7,653 nt of DNA from Treponema sp. (GTDB lineage Bacteria; Spirochaetota; Spirochaetia; Treponematales; Breznakiellaceae): positions 1 through 7,653 of the forward strand of contig JAISMQ010000106.1 of assembly GCA_031276685.1 (NCBI GenBank), read 5' to 3'. The notes under the pieces are model-generated. The model saw only the letters and a list, made by a program, of their open reading frames with translations, ran no database searches and was not told the DNA's origin. Within the stretch, counting starts at the first letter, position 1; every line of letters starts with the position of its first letter. Positions 1-6,643 of the stretch are shown piece by piece. The translations under genes and the position numbers were made by a program.

Positions 1-420
1 GAACAGAATTCCGGCGGATTAACGGCGCTGCACACCCGGACGCTTTTTGCCCGGCTCCTTGAGGAGATTCTGCTCTCCGCCCAGCGCCGCAGCCAGGATG
101 ACGAGGGAACCATCGCCGATGACGCGGTGGCCTTTCTGGACAGGCACTATGCGGAAAATGTGAACATCAGCCAATTGGCGGATATCTATGGCATGGATGT
201 AAAACATTTCAGCTATCTTTTCAGCAAACATACCGGCCTGTCGGCCTTGAGGTATCTTACCGCCCTGCGGATACGCCACGCCAAGGACCTCATCAGGACA
301 GGGGTTTATACGGTGGCACAGGTCGCCGAAAGTGTCGGATTTAATGACAGTTACTATTTCAGCCGTTTGTTCAAAAAACACACCGGTGTTTCCCCCAGGA
401 AATACATGACCGGGAGATAA
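1..420 (+). CDS. AraC/XylS-family transcriptional regulator, C-terminal part (5' end outside window)
   Basis: The frame is open from base 1 to a TAA at 418-420, giving 139 residues with no start, so this is the C-terminal part of a longer regulator. The last ~100 residues are a typical AraC DNA-binding domain. The first helix-turn-helix is around residues 56-85 (NISQLADIYGMDVKHFSYLF). The second is around 104-135 and holds the family signature (VAESVGFNDSYYFSRLFKKH, then TGVSPRKYM). A GTG at 127 would give a bare DNA-binding domain, but it lies inside a helix preceding that domain and has coding sequence upstream, so it is not the likely start. The sensor domain is outside the window, so the effector cannot be inferred from it. 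AraC regulators beside metallophore-uptake operons often respond to the imported ligand, and control of the operon starting at 579 is a reasonable inference. Base composition looks less GC-rich than in the downstream genes. Confidence 0.93.
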   Translation, partial: EQNSGGLTALHTRTLFARLLEEILLSAQRRSQDDEGTIADDAVAFLDRHYAENVNISQLADIYGMDVKHFSYLFSKHTGLSALRYLTALRIRHAKDLIRTGVYTVAQVAESVGFNDSYYFSRLFKKHTGVSPRKYMTGR

Positions 421-490
421 AACTCGCGGGGGCGCTGGAAAAAATCCATCTTGATTTGGGAAAATGTCTATTCGTGGGGGGCTGATAGTT

Positions 491-503
491 AGGTACTATA
501 CCT
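491..503. promoter_or_regulatory. Short perfect inverted repeat, candidate operator
   Basis: AGGTA-CTA-TACCT is a perfect inverted repeat with 5-bp arms and a 3-bp centre. It overlaps the -10-like TACTAT and lies 76 nt upstream of the lipoprotein start. It does not match the Fur or DtxR consensus as I know them. AraC proteins usually bind direct repeats, so it could serve another regulator. An inverted repeat this short can occur by chance. Confidence 0.22.
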
Positions 504-508
504 TCATC

Positions 509-539
509 GGTAAATATCCCGGAAGGGTTCTTATTTATC
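509..539 (+). promoter_or_regulatory. Possible leader hairpin upstream of the operon
   Basis: Bases 509-516 (GGTAAATA) can pair with 532-539 (TATTTATC), giving eight pairs including one G-U. Inside, CCC (518-520) can pair with GGG (525-527) around a GGAA loop of the GNRA type. The outer stem is AT-rich and there is an asymmetric internal loop, so stability is modest. No U-run follows, so it is not a standard terminator. It could be an mRNA leader element, part of a protein-binding site, or chance. Confidence 0.2.
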
Positions 540-564
540 CTAAAATGTTAGAGTATCCAAACTA

Positions 565-573
565 AAGGAAGGA
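565..573 (+). promoter_or_regulatory. Strong ribosome binding site for the lipoprotein gene
   Basis: AAGGAAGGA ends 5 nt before the ATG at 579. It is the best Shine-Dalgarno sequence in the window and fixes the start of the first operon gene. Confidence 0.75.
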
Positions 574-578
574 CGGAT

Positions 579-2429
579 ATGAAAAACCTTATTTTGCCTC
601 TTGGCCTCATTTTTGCCGCCGGAATTTTCGGCGCCTGTACCGGAAAGTCTGCGGAGAATAGCACCGCGCCGGAAAGCCTTAGCCGGGAGGCCTCCGAACC
701 CGCCGTCTGGCCCCGGACTTACCGGGACGCGGCGGGGAACGATGTAACTCTGGAAAAGCCGCCGGAACGGGTGGCCCTTTTGTTTTTTCATCACTATGAA
801 GTGGTATTGGCCCTGGGGACCAGCCTGGCCGCCGCTACCGATGTAGAGGTCTTTGAGGGCTGGGGTTCCCTGCGGCCCTATGCGGAGGAACGGGACCTGA
901 TCGATTTGGGGGGTACCCGGTCCCCCAATCTTGAAAAGATCATGGAAACTGAGCCGGATTTGATCATCTATTCCGCAAGCGTTCACGAAAAAATCGGGGA
1001 GAGTCTGCAAAAAATAGCCCCCGCCGTGGCGGTAGGGGGAGGTCCGGCCAGTGCGGATCCTCTCTGGGGAACCTGGCAGGGGACCCTGCGGGAGTACGGG
1101 AAGATACTGGGCCGGGAGCGGAAGGCGGAGGAGGAGATCCTCCGGCTGGAAGGGCTGGTAAGGGATGCAAGGGAAAAACTGGCCCCCCTGGGGGATAAGA
1201 CCCTTGTCTTTATCCGCCCCCAGGAAAAGCTTATCTACCGGTGGATGCCCGACTATGCCTTTAGTTCCCAGGGCGGCCTGGGCCTGAAAAGCCCGGCGGA
1301 AAAATCGGACCAGTCTTCCCAGGGGAACCAGGCGGGATCCCAGCTTTCCCTGGAGAGCCTGGCGGAGATGAATCCGGACTATATTGTCCTTTACGATGAT
1401 GTTCTGGATACCAAAGACGAGGATATGCTGGACACGCTGAACCGGGAAAGCTCCGTCTGGCGGTCCCTGGACGCGGTAAAGGCTGGCCGTGTTTTTTTCG
1501 TTGACCGTTCTACCTTTTCCGGCGGGCCTCTGGGGATGGAACTGGGCATCAACACCTTGCTGGAGAACATTACCCCCTCCGGCACGGAGCTTTCCGCCGC
1601 CTGGCCCCGGACCTACCGGGACGCGGCGGGGAGGGACGTTACCCTTGAAAAATTCCCCCAAAAGATCGTGGTGGATTACCTGCCCTACTGGGAATACCTT
1701 ATGGCGCTGAATATTGTCCCCGCCGGAGCCAGTTCGGCGGATCATTACCGGCAGACCTGGGACGCCTTTGAGGGTTACGATGTTTCGGCGGTGGCCGACA
1801 TGGGGGGTAACGAGTTGAGCCTTGAAAGGCTGGTTGCCCTTTCGCCGGATCTTATTTTTATCGCCCGGCCCAGCGGGGTTGAAAACCTTGAAAAAATTGC
1901 CCCCCTCATCGTCATGGACGGCCAGTTGCGGCAGGATTGGCGCTACGGCCTGCGGGAATTCGGGAAGATCCTGGGCAGGGAACGGGAGGCGGAGGCAAAG
2001 ATTGGGGAAGTCAATGCGCGCCTTGGGGCGGACAAGGCCCGGCTGGGCGCCGTGCTGGAGGGTAAAACGGTTTTAATGCTCTCCGTTATGGGCAAGGGCC
2101 GGTATTTCAGCGCCCGGCGGACGGATTTCTATGATCCTGAGACGGGGCTCGGATTCACCCCGCCTCCGGGATACCCGGAGTTTGGCGCGGGGTATCAGCA
2201 GTTATCCCTGGAGGCGATTGGGGAAATGGACCCGGACATAGTTTTTCTGGCGGTGTTTGATGAAGATACTTCCAGCGCGGATGAACTGCGGAACAACCCG
2301 GTCTGGAAGAACATCCGGGCGGCCAGGGACGGGAAAGTTTTTATTATTGACGGCGCGGCCCATGCGACGAGTATTATCGCCACCGAGTACACGATCAAAC
2401 GGATGGTGGGTTTTCTGCTGGGCGAATAA
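579..2429 (+). CDS. Tandem (two-domain) metal-chelate/siderophore/corrinoid-type substrate-binding lipoprotein
   Basis: A 616-residue surface-anchored binding protein for a FecCD-type importer, about twice the usual ~300 residues because two class-III (Peripla_BP_2) domains are fused head to tail. Residues 1-19 form a signal peptide ending FGA before Cys20, the likely lipidated residue; Phe at -3 is a relaxed lipobox tolerated in spirochaetes. Domain 1 starts near Trp44 and domain 2 near Trp342, each opening with WPRTYRDAAG, an offset of 298 residues. Each domain has the two lobe glutamates that in BtuF-like proteins contact permease arginines: Glu119 and Glu259 in domain 1, Glu416 and Glu545 in domain 2 (contexts NLEKI, LSLESL, LSLERL, LSLEAI). 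Both domains therefore look able to dock. Putative pockets differ: His71-His72 in domain 1 is Pro369-Tyr370 in domain 2. The ligand cannot be named; ferric siderophore, haem, corrinoid or another metallophore are all possible. The stop overlaps the next start (TAATG). Confidence 0.93.
   Translation: MKNLILPLGLIFAAGIFGACTGKSAENSTAPESLSREASEPAVWPRTYRDAAGNDVTLEKPPERVALLFFHHYEVVLALGTSLAAATDVEVFEGWGSLRPYAEERDLIDLGGTRSPNLEKIMETEPDLIIYSASVHEKIGESLQKIAPAVAVGGGPASADPLWGTWQGTLREYGKILGRERKAEEEILRLEGLVRDAREKLAPLGDKTLVFIRPQEKLIYRWMPDYAFSSQGGLGLKSPAEKSDQSSQGNQAGSQLSLESLAEMNPDYIVLYDDVLDTKDEDMLDTLNRESSVWRSLDAVKAGRVFFVDRSTFSGGPLGMELGINTLLENITPSGTELSAAWPRTYRDAAGRDVTLEKFPQKIVVDYLPYWEYLMALNIVPAGASSADHYRQTWDAFEGYDVSAVADMGGNELSLERLVALSPDLIFIARPSGVENLEKIAPLIVMDGQLRQDWRYGLREFGKILGREREAEAKIGEVNARLGADKARLGAVLEGKTVLMLSVMGKGRYFSARRTDFYDPETGLGFTPPPGYPEFGAGYQQLSLEAIGEMDPDIVFLAVFDEDTSSADELRNNPVWKNIRAARDGKVFIIDGAAHATSIIATEYTIKRMVGFLLGE
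708..738 (+). repeat. Intragenic direct repeat, copy 1 (start of binding domain 1)
   Basis: These 31 bases encode WPRTYRDAAG and match 1602-1632 at 30 of 31 positions. The two copies lie 894 nt (298 codons) apart in the same frame. They mark the equivalent position in each of the two fused binding domains and show the fusion arose by internal duplication. Confidence 0.9.
1086..1130 (+). repeat. Second intragenic similarity block, copy 1
   Basis: Encodes LREYGKILGRERKAE in domain 1 and corresponds to 1950-1994 (LREFGKILGREREAE) in domain 2, with 39 of 45 bases the same. The separation is 864 nt, 30 nt less than for the 708/1602 pair, so domain 1 carries a net ten extra residues between the two blocks. 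Confidence 0.82.
1602..1632 (+). repeat. Intragenic direct repeat, copy 2 (start of binding domain 2)
   Basis: Partner of 708-738, differing at one third-codon position. It marks the boundary between the first and second substrate-binding domains of the lipoprotein. The join is short, with no long linker between the last helix of domain 1 (near LLENI) and this segment. Confidence 0.9.
1950..1994 (+). repeat. Second intragenic similarity block, copy 2
   Basis: Partner of 1086-1130, in the segment that typically forms the long inter-lobe helix of class-III binding proteins. Confidence 0.82.
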
Positions 2430-3445
2430 TGGCACATCACAAAACAAATTTTCTTCTGCGGCGGCCCTGGCTTTTCGCCGTGCCATGCCTGGGGATACTG
2501 ATCCTTGCCATGGTTTTTTCCGTTGCCAGGGGCGCTGCGGAAATTCCCCCGGCCGTTTTGTGGGACGCCCTCTTTCACTTTGATCCCGGGCAGACCCGGC
2601 ATCTCATTGTGAGGGATCTGAGGCTGCCCCGGGTTATCGCCAGCGCCCTGGTGGGGGCTTCCCTGGCGGTGGCCGGCGCGGTTATGCAGGGCATTACCCG
2701 GAATCCCATGGCCGATTCGGGGCTTATGGGGCTGAATGCCGGGGCGGGATTCGCCCTTTCCCTCTGTTTCGCCTTTTTCCCCGGCCTGTCCTACCGGCGG
2801 ATTATCCTCTTTTCCTTTTTGGGGGCGGCCCTGGGGGCGGCTCTGGTAAACGGCATCGCCTCCCTGCGCCGGGACGGAATTACCCCCATGCGGATGGTAC
2901 TGGCGGGGGCGGCGGTCAGCGCCCTTCTGGCGGCCCTGAGCCAGGGTATCGCCCTCTATTTCGACGTGGCCCAAAACATTATGTTCTGGACCGCCGGCGG
3001 GGTGGCCGGTTCCGACTGGAACCAGGTCCGGATTTTACTGCCCTGGATAGGGGGCGGTCTCTTGGGGGCCGCCGCCCTTTCCCGGTCCGTGTCCCTGTTA
3101 AGCCTGGGGGAAGAGGTTGCCCGGGGCCTGGGGGTCCGGACCGGGATGGTGAACGCCCTGGGCTCGCTCTTTGTTTTGATCCTCGCGGGCGCTTCGGTTT
3201 CGGTGGTTGGGGCGGTGAGTTTTGTGGGGCTGGTTATTCCCCACATAACCCGGTTTCTGGCCGGGGCGGATTACCGCCGGATTATCCCCTTTTCCGCAGT
3301 ACTGGGGGCCCTGCTGATGGTGCTGGCGGACCTGGGGGCCCGGACCCTGAACCCGCCCTTTGAAACGCCGGTGGGGGCCATTATCGCCCTTATCGGGGTT
3401 CCCTTTTTCCTGTACCTGGCCCGCAGGCAGAAGAGGGGGCTCTGA
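2429..3445 (+). CDS. FecCD-family ABC transporter permease (first subunit)
   Basis: A 338-residue integral membrane protein of the BtuC/FecCD family, close to the usual ~330 residues. The first membrane segment is at about 13-33. Family landmarks follow in order: LRLPR (64-68); the block QGITRNPMADSGLMGLNAGA (87-106); the cytoplasmic coupling segment LSLGEEVARGLGVR, which docks on the ATPase; VGLVIPH; and a C-terminal ETPVGAIIALIGVPFFLYL helix. The remaining hydrophobic stretches fit the usual ten-helix topology. The start ATG shares its A with the upstream stop (TAATG) and has no good Shine-Dalgarno, so translational coupling to the lipoprotein is likely. It presumably pairs with the next gene's product to form a heterodimeric channel. 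Substrate specificity cannot be read from permeases of this family. Confidence 0.95.
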   Translation: MAHHKTNFLLRRPWLFAVPCLGILILAMVFSVARGAAEIPPAVLWDALFHFDPGQTRHLIVRDLRLPRVIASALVGASLAVAGAVMQGITRNPMADSGLMGLNAGAGFALSLCFAFFPGLSYRRIILFSFLGAALGAALVNGIASLRRDGITPMRMVLAGAAVSALLAALSQGIALYFDVAQNIMFWTAGGVAGSDWNQVRILLPWIGGGLLGAAALSRSVSLLSLGEEVARGLGVRTGMVNALGSLFVLILAGASVSVVGAVSFVGLVIPHITRFLAGADYRRIIPFSAVLGALLMVLADLGARTLNPPFETPVGAIIALIGVPFFLYLARRQKRGL

Positions 3446-4485
3446 TGACCGGGTATGTACAGAAAGCCGAAGCCTATAAACGAAGAATCGCGGCCCGGAA
3501 CATCACGGTATTTTTTACGTTCCTCCTCCTGCTGTTCCTGTCTTTTATGGTGAGCATGAACACGGGGTACACAAAAATCTCCCCTCAGGATACGCTGCGG
3601 ATTCTTTTTGGCGGCGGTACGGATAAGGAAAACCTGATCCTCTTTGAGTTCCGGCTGCCCCGGATCGTGATCTCCCTCCTGGTGGGGGCGGGGCTGGCCC
3701 TTTCGGGCTGCGTAATCCAGGGGATCGCCAAAAACGCCCTGGCGGATCCGGGTCTGCTCGGCATAAACGCCGGGGCGGGCTTGATGGTGATACTTTTTGT
3801 GCTGTTTTTCGGTTCCCGCTCGTTCCTGGCCGTGTTCAGCCTTCCCTTCCTGGCGCTGGCAGGGGCCGGGGCGGCGGCGGGCCTGGTATACGCCCTGTCC
3901 CGTAAAAAAGGGGAGGGGACCGCTCCCATGCGGCTCATCCTGACGGGTATCGCGGTACAGGCGGGAATTTCCGCCCTGACCACCGTACTGGTGGTCAAAC
4001 TGGACGACAGCCAGTTTGGTTTTGTCGCCACCTGGCAGGCCGGCAGCATTTGGGGGGCCAACTGGCGTTTTGTTCTGGCCCTGCTGCCCTGGCTTGCGCT
4101 GGTCGTCCCCTATGTGCTGTTCAAAGCCAGGGTCCTGGACGTTCTGAACCTGGGGGATGAAACCGCCTGCGGTTTGGGGGCTTCCACGGAAAAGGAACGC
4201 CGGAGCCTGCTTGCCGCCGCGGTGGCCCTGGCCGCATCCTGCGTGGCGGTCAGCGGGAGCATCAGTTTTGCGGGCCTTATCGCGCCCCATCTGGCGCGGC
4301 GCCTGGTGGGGCCCCGGCATCGTATCCTGCTGCCGGTCTGCGCCCTGGCCGGGGCGGTCCTGGTTTCCGCGGCGGACACCCTGGCCCGGGTTATCGTCCA
4401 GCCTGAGGAGATCCCCACGGGTATCATGGTGGCCATTATCGGCGCCCCCTATTTTCTCTACCTCCTTGCCGGGCACAGGTACTAA
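3445..4485 (+). CDS. FecCD-family ABC transporter permease (second subunit)
   Basis: A 346-residue permease of the same family as its neighbour but clearly diverged from it. It has a charged N-terminal tail of about 18 residues, then a first membrane helix near 20-38. Landmarks are FRLPR (69-73), QGIAKNALADPGLLGINAGA (92-111), the coupling segment LNLGDETACGLGAS, FAGLIAPHLARRLVG, and the closing EIPTGIMVAIIGAPYFLYL. The ATG overlaps the preceding TGA by one base (TGATG), with AGAGGGGG just upstream. Two distinct permease genes imply a heterodimer, as in FecC-FecD, rather than the BtuC homodimer. With a binding protein carrying two different domains, the whole importer is asymmetric. Confidence 0.95.
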   Translation: MTGYVQKAEAYKRRIAARNITVFFTFLLLLFLSFMVSMNTGYTKISPQDTLRILFGGGTDKENLILFEFRLPRIVISLLVGAGLALSGCVIQGIAKNALADPGLLGINAGAGLMVILFVLFFGSRSFLAVFSLPFLALAGAGAAAGLVYALSRKKGEGTAPMRLILTGIAVQAGISALTTVLVVKLDDSQFGFVATWQAGSIWGANWRFVLALLPWLALVVPYVLFKARVLDVLNLGDETACGLGASTEKERRSLLAAAVALAASCVAVSGSISFAGLIAPHLARRLVGPRHRILLPVCALAGAVLVSAADTLARVIVQPEEIPTGIMVAIIGAPYFLYLLAGHRY

Positions 4486-4491
4486 AAGGAG
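4484..4491 (+). promoter_or_regulatory. Ribosome binding site of the ATPase gene
   Basis: AAAAGGAG overlaps the upstream TAA stop and ends 6 nt before the ATG at 4498. This is the only junction inside the transport genes with a true gap (12 nt) and its own clear Shine-Dalgarno sequence. Confidence 0.7.
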
Positions 4492-4497
4492 TGTTCC

Positions 4498-5352
4498 ATG
4501 GAAAGTATTCCAGACAGTGTTCCGGACAGCATTACCACGGAGAATCTGGCCCTTGCCTATGAGGAAAACCTGGTCATTAAGCATCTGGATATGCGAATCC
4601 CCCGGGGCAAAATTACCGCCATCATCGGTCCCAACGGCTGCGGCAAATCAACGGCATTGAAGGCCCTGGGGCGTATCCTGAAACCCAGGGGGGGCATGAT
4701 ATACCTAAACGGTTATGACATACACCGGCTTTCCACCAGGGAGGTGGCGCAAAAAATGGCAATCCTGCCCCAGTCGCCCCAGGCCCCGGCGGGGCTTACC
4801 GTGGGAGAACTGGTGTCCTACGGGCGTTTCCCCCACCAGCGCGGCTTTGGCGCTCTGAAGCCGGAAGAAAAAAAGATCGTCGCCTGGGCCCTGGAGGTTA
4901 CGAAGCTCGGCGAGTACGAAACCGTCGCGGTGGACAATCTGTCCGGGGGACAGCGCCAGCGGGTCTGGATCGCCATGGCCCTGGCGCAGCAGACCGATCT
5001 TATCCTGCTGGACGAACCCACCACCTACCTGGATCTGTCGTACCAACTGGAAATTCTGGAACTGCTCCACCACCTGAACCGGGAACAGGGCCGTACTATC
5101 CTTATGGTGCTGCACGATTTGAACCTGGCGACCCGTTTTGCCGATTACATGATCGCCCTGCGGGACGGGGATATTATCCGCCACGGCCCGCCCGAGGAGG
5201 TGATGACGGCGGAGGTGCTGCGGGAAACTTTCCATATCGAAGCGGAGGTGATTAGGGAACCCCATACCAAGCGCCCGGTGTGCCTTTCCTACAACCTGAT
5301 CAAGGACCGGGAAAACCATCCCCTTTCCCCGGACCGGGGGGAAGCGCCGTGA
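4498..5352 (+). CDS. FecE/BtuD-type ABC transporter ATP-binding protein
   Basis: A 284-residue cytoplasmic ATPase that powers the importer. All catalytic motifs are intact: Walker A GPNGCGKST (44-52), Q-loop Gln92 (LPQSPQ), signature LSGGQRQR (148-155), Walker B LILLDE (168-173) followed by PTTYLD, and the switch His206 (VLHDLN). The YGRFPHQ segment (108-114) between Q-loop and signature is typical of the FecE/FepC siderophore-cobalamin branch. Length is slightly above the usual ~260 because of a short polar N-terminus and a tail after the MTAEVLRETFHIEAEV region that is common in this branch. The ATG at 4498 has a good ribosome binding site. The last four bases overlap the GTG start of the following nitrogenase-like gene, tying the reductase to the transporter operon. 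Confidence 0.96.
   Translation: MESIPDSVPDSITTENLALAYEENLVIKHLDMRIPRGKITAIIGPNGCGKSTALKALGRILKPRGGMIYLNGYDIHRLSTREVAQKMAILPQSPQAPAGLTVGELVSYGRFPHQRGFGALKPEEKKIVAWALEVTKLGEYETVAVDNLSGGQRQRVWIAMALAQQTDLILLDEPTTYLDLSYQLEILELLHHLNREQGRTILMVLHDLNLATRFADYMIALRDGDIIRHGPPEEVMTAEVLRETFHIEAEVIREPHTKRPVCLSYNLIKDRENHPLSPDRGEAP
5336..5351 (+). promoter_or_regulatory. Shine-Dalgarno plus GTG start overlapping the ATPase stop
   Basis: GGGGGGAAG (5336-5344) precedes a GTG at 5349, and the GTGA tetranucleotide contains the ATPase TGA. This decides the start of the first nitrogenase-like gene. The in-frame ATG at 5280 would put 23 extra residues inside the ATPase coding region and lacks family similarity. Confidence 0.65.
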
Positions 5353-6641
5353 AGGAACTGGAACACCTGAAGCGGCTCTCTGCGGTAAGATCCAACGCGG
5401 GGCTGCGGTTCCTGAGCCCCGCCGCCTGTCCCGGAAGCCACTGCCCCATGCATACCGCGCTGGTAACGGCCCGGAGCATCCGGGGCCTGTCGTCCCTGGT
5501 GGTGGGTATGCCGGAATGTGCTACCTACAGCCGTTTTGTTATCCCCGGGCCGGAGGGGAAGCAGGGGGAACTGCACTGGATGTACGTGCTGGATGCCGAT
5601 GAGGTGATATTCGGCTGCCGGGCCGGGCTGGTTGAAGCCCTCCGGAAGACAGCCGCCGCCGGGGCCCGCTATCTTATGATAATCGCCACCTGCGTCCCCG
5701 AATTGATTGGCGAGGATATGGACGGGATCCTGCGGGAGGCGGGGGAGATCCCGGCCCGGCTGGCCTTTGTGTTTATGGGGCATTTTACGTGTAACAGTTA
5801 TCCCCAGGGGTATTGGAAAACCTTTGCCGCCCTGGGCAGCTTCATGGAAGCGAAAAAAAGGGAAGCCCGGCGGGTTAATGTGCTGGGACCAGGCCCTGGG
5901 GAAAAACAGGCCATGCCGGGCTTGCTCTGTCTTTTAGAACGGCAGGGTTTTCGCCTGCGTTTTCTCGGCCAGGGGTCTTCCCTGGAGGATTTTCTTGAAG
6001 CCCCCGATGCCGTGCTGAACCTGGTGCTGTCGCCCCTGACCGGGCCGCTGGCCCTCACGATGGAGGATCGCTTCGGCATCCCCTGGGTCGGGCTGCACGA
6101 TGTGTACGGTATAGCCGCCATTGACCGGGCCTATGATGCCATTGCCGAAAAACTGGAAAGCGCCTGGGGGGACGCCTTCCGGGAGGAACGGCAAAAAGCC
6201 TGCGCCTGGCAGGAACGCCTGGCCGGCAGGCTAAAGGGGCTCGGGGCGGTGTTTGCCCCCATGGGTACGCTTATGCCGCTTCCCCTGGCGGTTTACCTTG
6301 CCGGGCTTGGCCTCCGTCCCTTGCTGCTGCATATCGAGGAATTTTACCCCGCCGATACGGGCTACGCGCAGGAACTCCAGGCCCTGGGCTTTGATCCGCC
6401 GGTCTGCCACATGGCCAACTACCGGCGGGACATGGCCCTGGTGGAAGGCATGTCTCCGGCTCTCTGCCTTGGGCAACTGCCCGGGCTGCCGCCCAGACAA
6501 GCGCCCGGGAAAGGGAAGATCCCCTCCGTTCCGGGGATACAGACTTTGTCCGCCCAATTCGGTTATGAACGGATCTGCCGCCTGGGGGAAATGGTGCTGA
6601 AGGTACCGCCTCCGGCCCGCCGGCCGGATCAGGGGGAGTAA
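5349..6641 (+). CDS. Nitrogenase component 1-like oxidoreductase subunit (cluster-bearing, NifD/NifK/BchN superfamily)
   Basis: A 430-residue protein of the PF00148 superfamily, shorter than NifD/NifK and close to BchN/CfbD length. N-terminal cysteines fall at Cys32, Cys57 and Cys115 in contexts CPMHTAL, MPECATYSR and IATCVPELIGEDM. The spacings of 25 and 58 equal those of the A. vinelandii NifK P-cluster ligands (70, 95, 153), so binding of an iron-sulfur cluster is likely. An extra Cys27 forms CPGSHC with Cys32. Later landmarks are FMGHFTCNSYPQGYW, the second-domain start VNVLGPGPGEK, MEDRFGIPWVGLHDVYG (like MEEKYGxPW of NifD) and the third-domain APMGTLMPLPLAVYLAGLGL. The NifD cofactor ligand Cys275 aligns with a leucine near the VLSPLTGP segment, and no counterpart of His442 is evident, so a FeMo-co-type site is not supported. 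It probably pairs with the next gene product. The substrate is unknown; reduction of an imported tetrapyrrole, corrinoid or metal chelate is inferred from the operon only. Confidence 0.88.
   Translation: MKELEHLKRLSAVRSNAGLRFLSPAACPGSHCPMHTALVTARSIRGLSSLVVGMPECATYSRFVIPGPEGKQGELHWMYVLDADEVIFGCRAGLVEALRKTAAAGARYLMIIATCVPELIGEDMDGILREAGEIPARLAFVFMGHFTCNSYPQGYWKTFAALGSFMEAKKREARRVNVLGPGPGEKQAMPGLLCLLERQGFRLRFLGQGSSLEDFLEAPDAVLNLVLSPLTGPLALTMEDRFGIPWVGLHDVYGIAAIDRAYDAIAEKLESAWGDAFREERQKACAWQERLAGRLKGLGAVFAPMGTLMPLPLAVYLAGLGLRPLLLHIEEFYPADTGYAQELQALGFDPPVCHMANYRRDMALVEGMSPALCLGQLPGLPPRQAPGKGKIPSVPGIQTLSAQFGYERICRLGEMVLKVPPPARRPDQGE
6631..6638 (+). promoter_or_regulatory. Ribosome binding site of the second nitrogenase-like gene
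   Basis: AGGGGGAG ends 5 nt before the GTG at 6644 and lies inside the 3' end of the preceding gene. It favours GTG 6644 over the in-frame ATG at 6683. Confidence 0.6.
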
Positions 6642-6643
6642 GC

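Larger units (their letters stand above)
421..578 (+). promoter_or_regulatory. Leader/promoter region between the araC-like gene and the transport operon
   Basis: This is the only gap of any length in the window (158 nt), and it is visibly AT-richer than the flanking genes. It must hold the operon promoter unless transcription reads through from the regulator gene. Two -10-like hexamers can be seen: TACTAT at 494-499, inside a palindrome, and TAAAAT at 541-546. Neither has a convincing -35 at 16-18 nt, which would fit an activator-dependent promoter but proves nothing. No intrinsic terminator with a U-tract was found after the regulator stop codon. Confidence 0.45.

Noticed and set aside
421..450. 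Intrinsic terminator after the AraC-type gene
   Set aside because: The GC-rich stretch near 424-437 has no matching downstream arm and the following A-run is on the wrong strand for a U-tract. Read-through into the operon cannot be excluded.
540..1745. Long open frame on the minus strand (401 codons)
   Set aside because: It lies opposite the lipoprotein gene, whose domains are clearly recognisable. The minus-strand protein is a Gly/Pro/Arg/Gln-rich product of reading GC-rich codons backwards, with no family landmarks.
579..2429. Two separate binding-protein genes joined by a frameshift or assembly error
   Set aside because: The domains join in frame without a second signal peptide, stop or start, and domain 2 begins directly with its core. 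The two copies differ throughout, which does not look like an assembly duplication.
3271..4584. Minus-strand open frame of 437 codons over the two permeases
   Set aside because: Composition is low-complexity and hydrophilic (Gln, Gly, Arg, Pro), with no domain and no plausible neighbours. The plus-strand permeases fully explain the region.
5280..5348. Upstream ATG start for the first nitrogenase-like gene
   Set aside because: It would overlap the ATPase C-terminus by 73 nt and add a proline/glycine-rich stretch unlike family members. The GTG at 5349 has a Shine-Dalgarno sequence and a typical 4-nt overlap.
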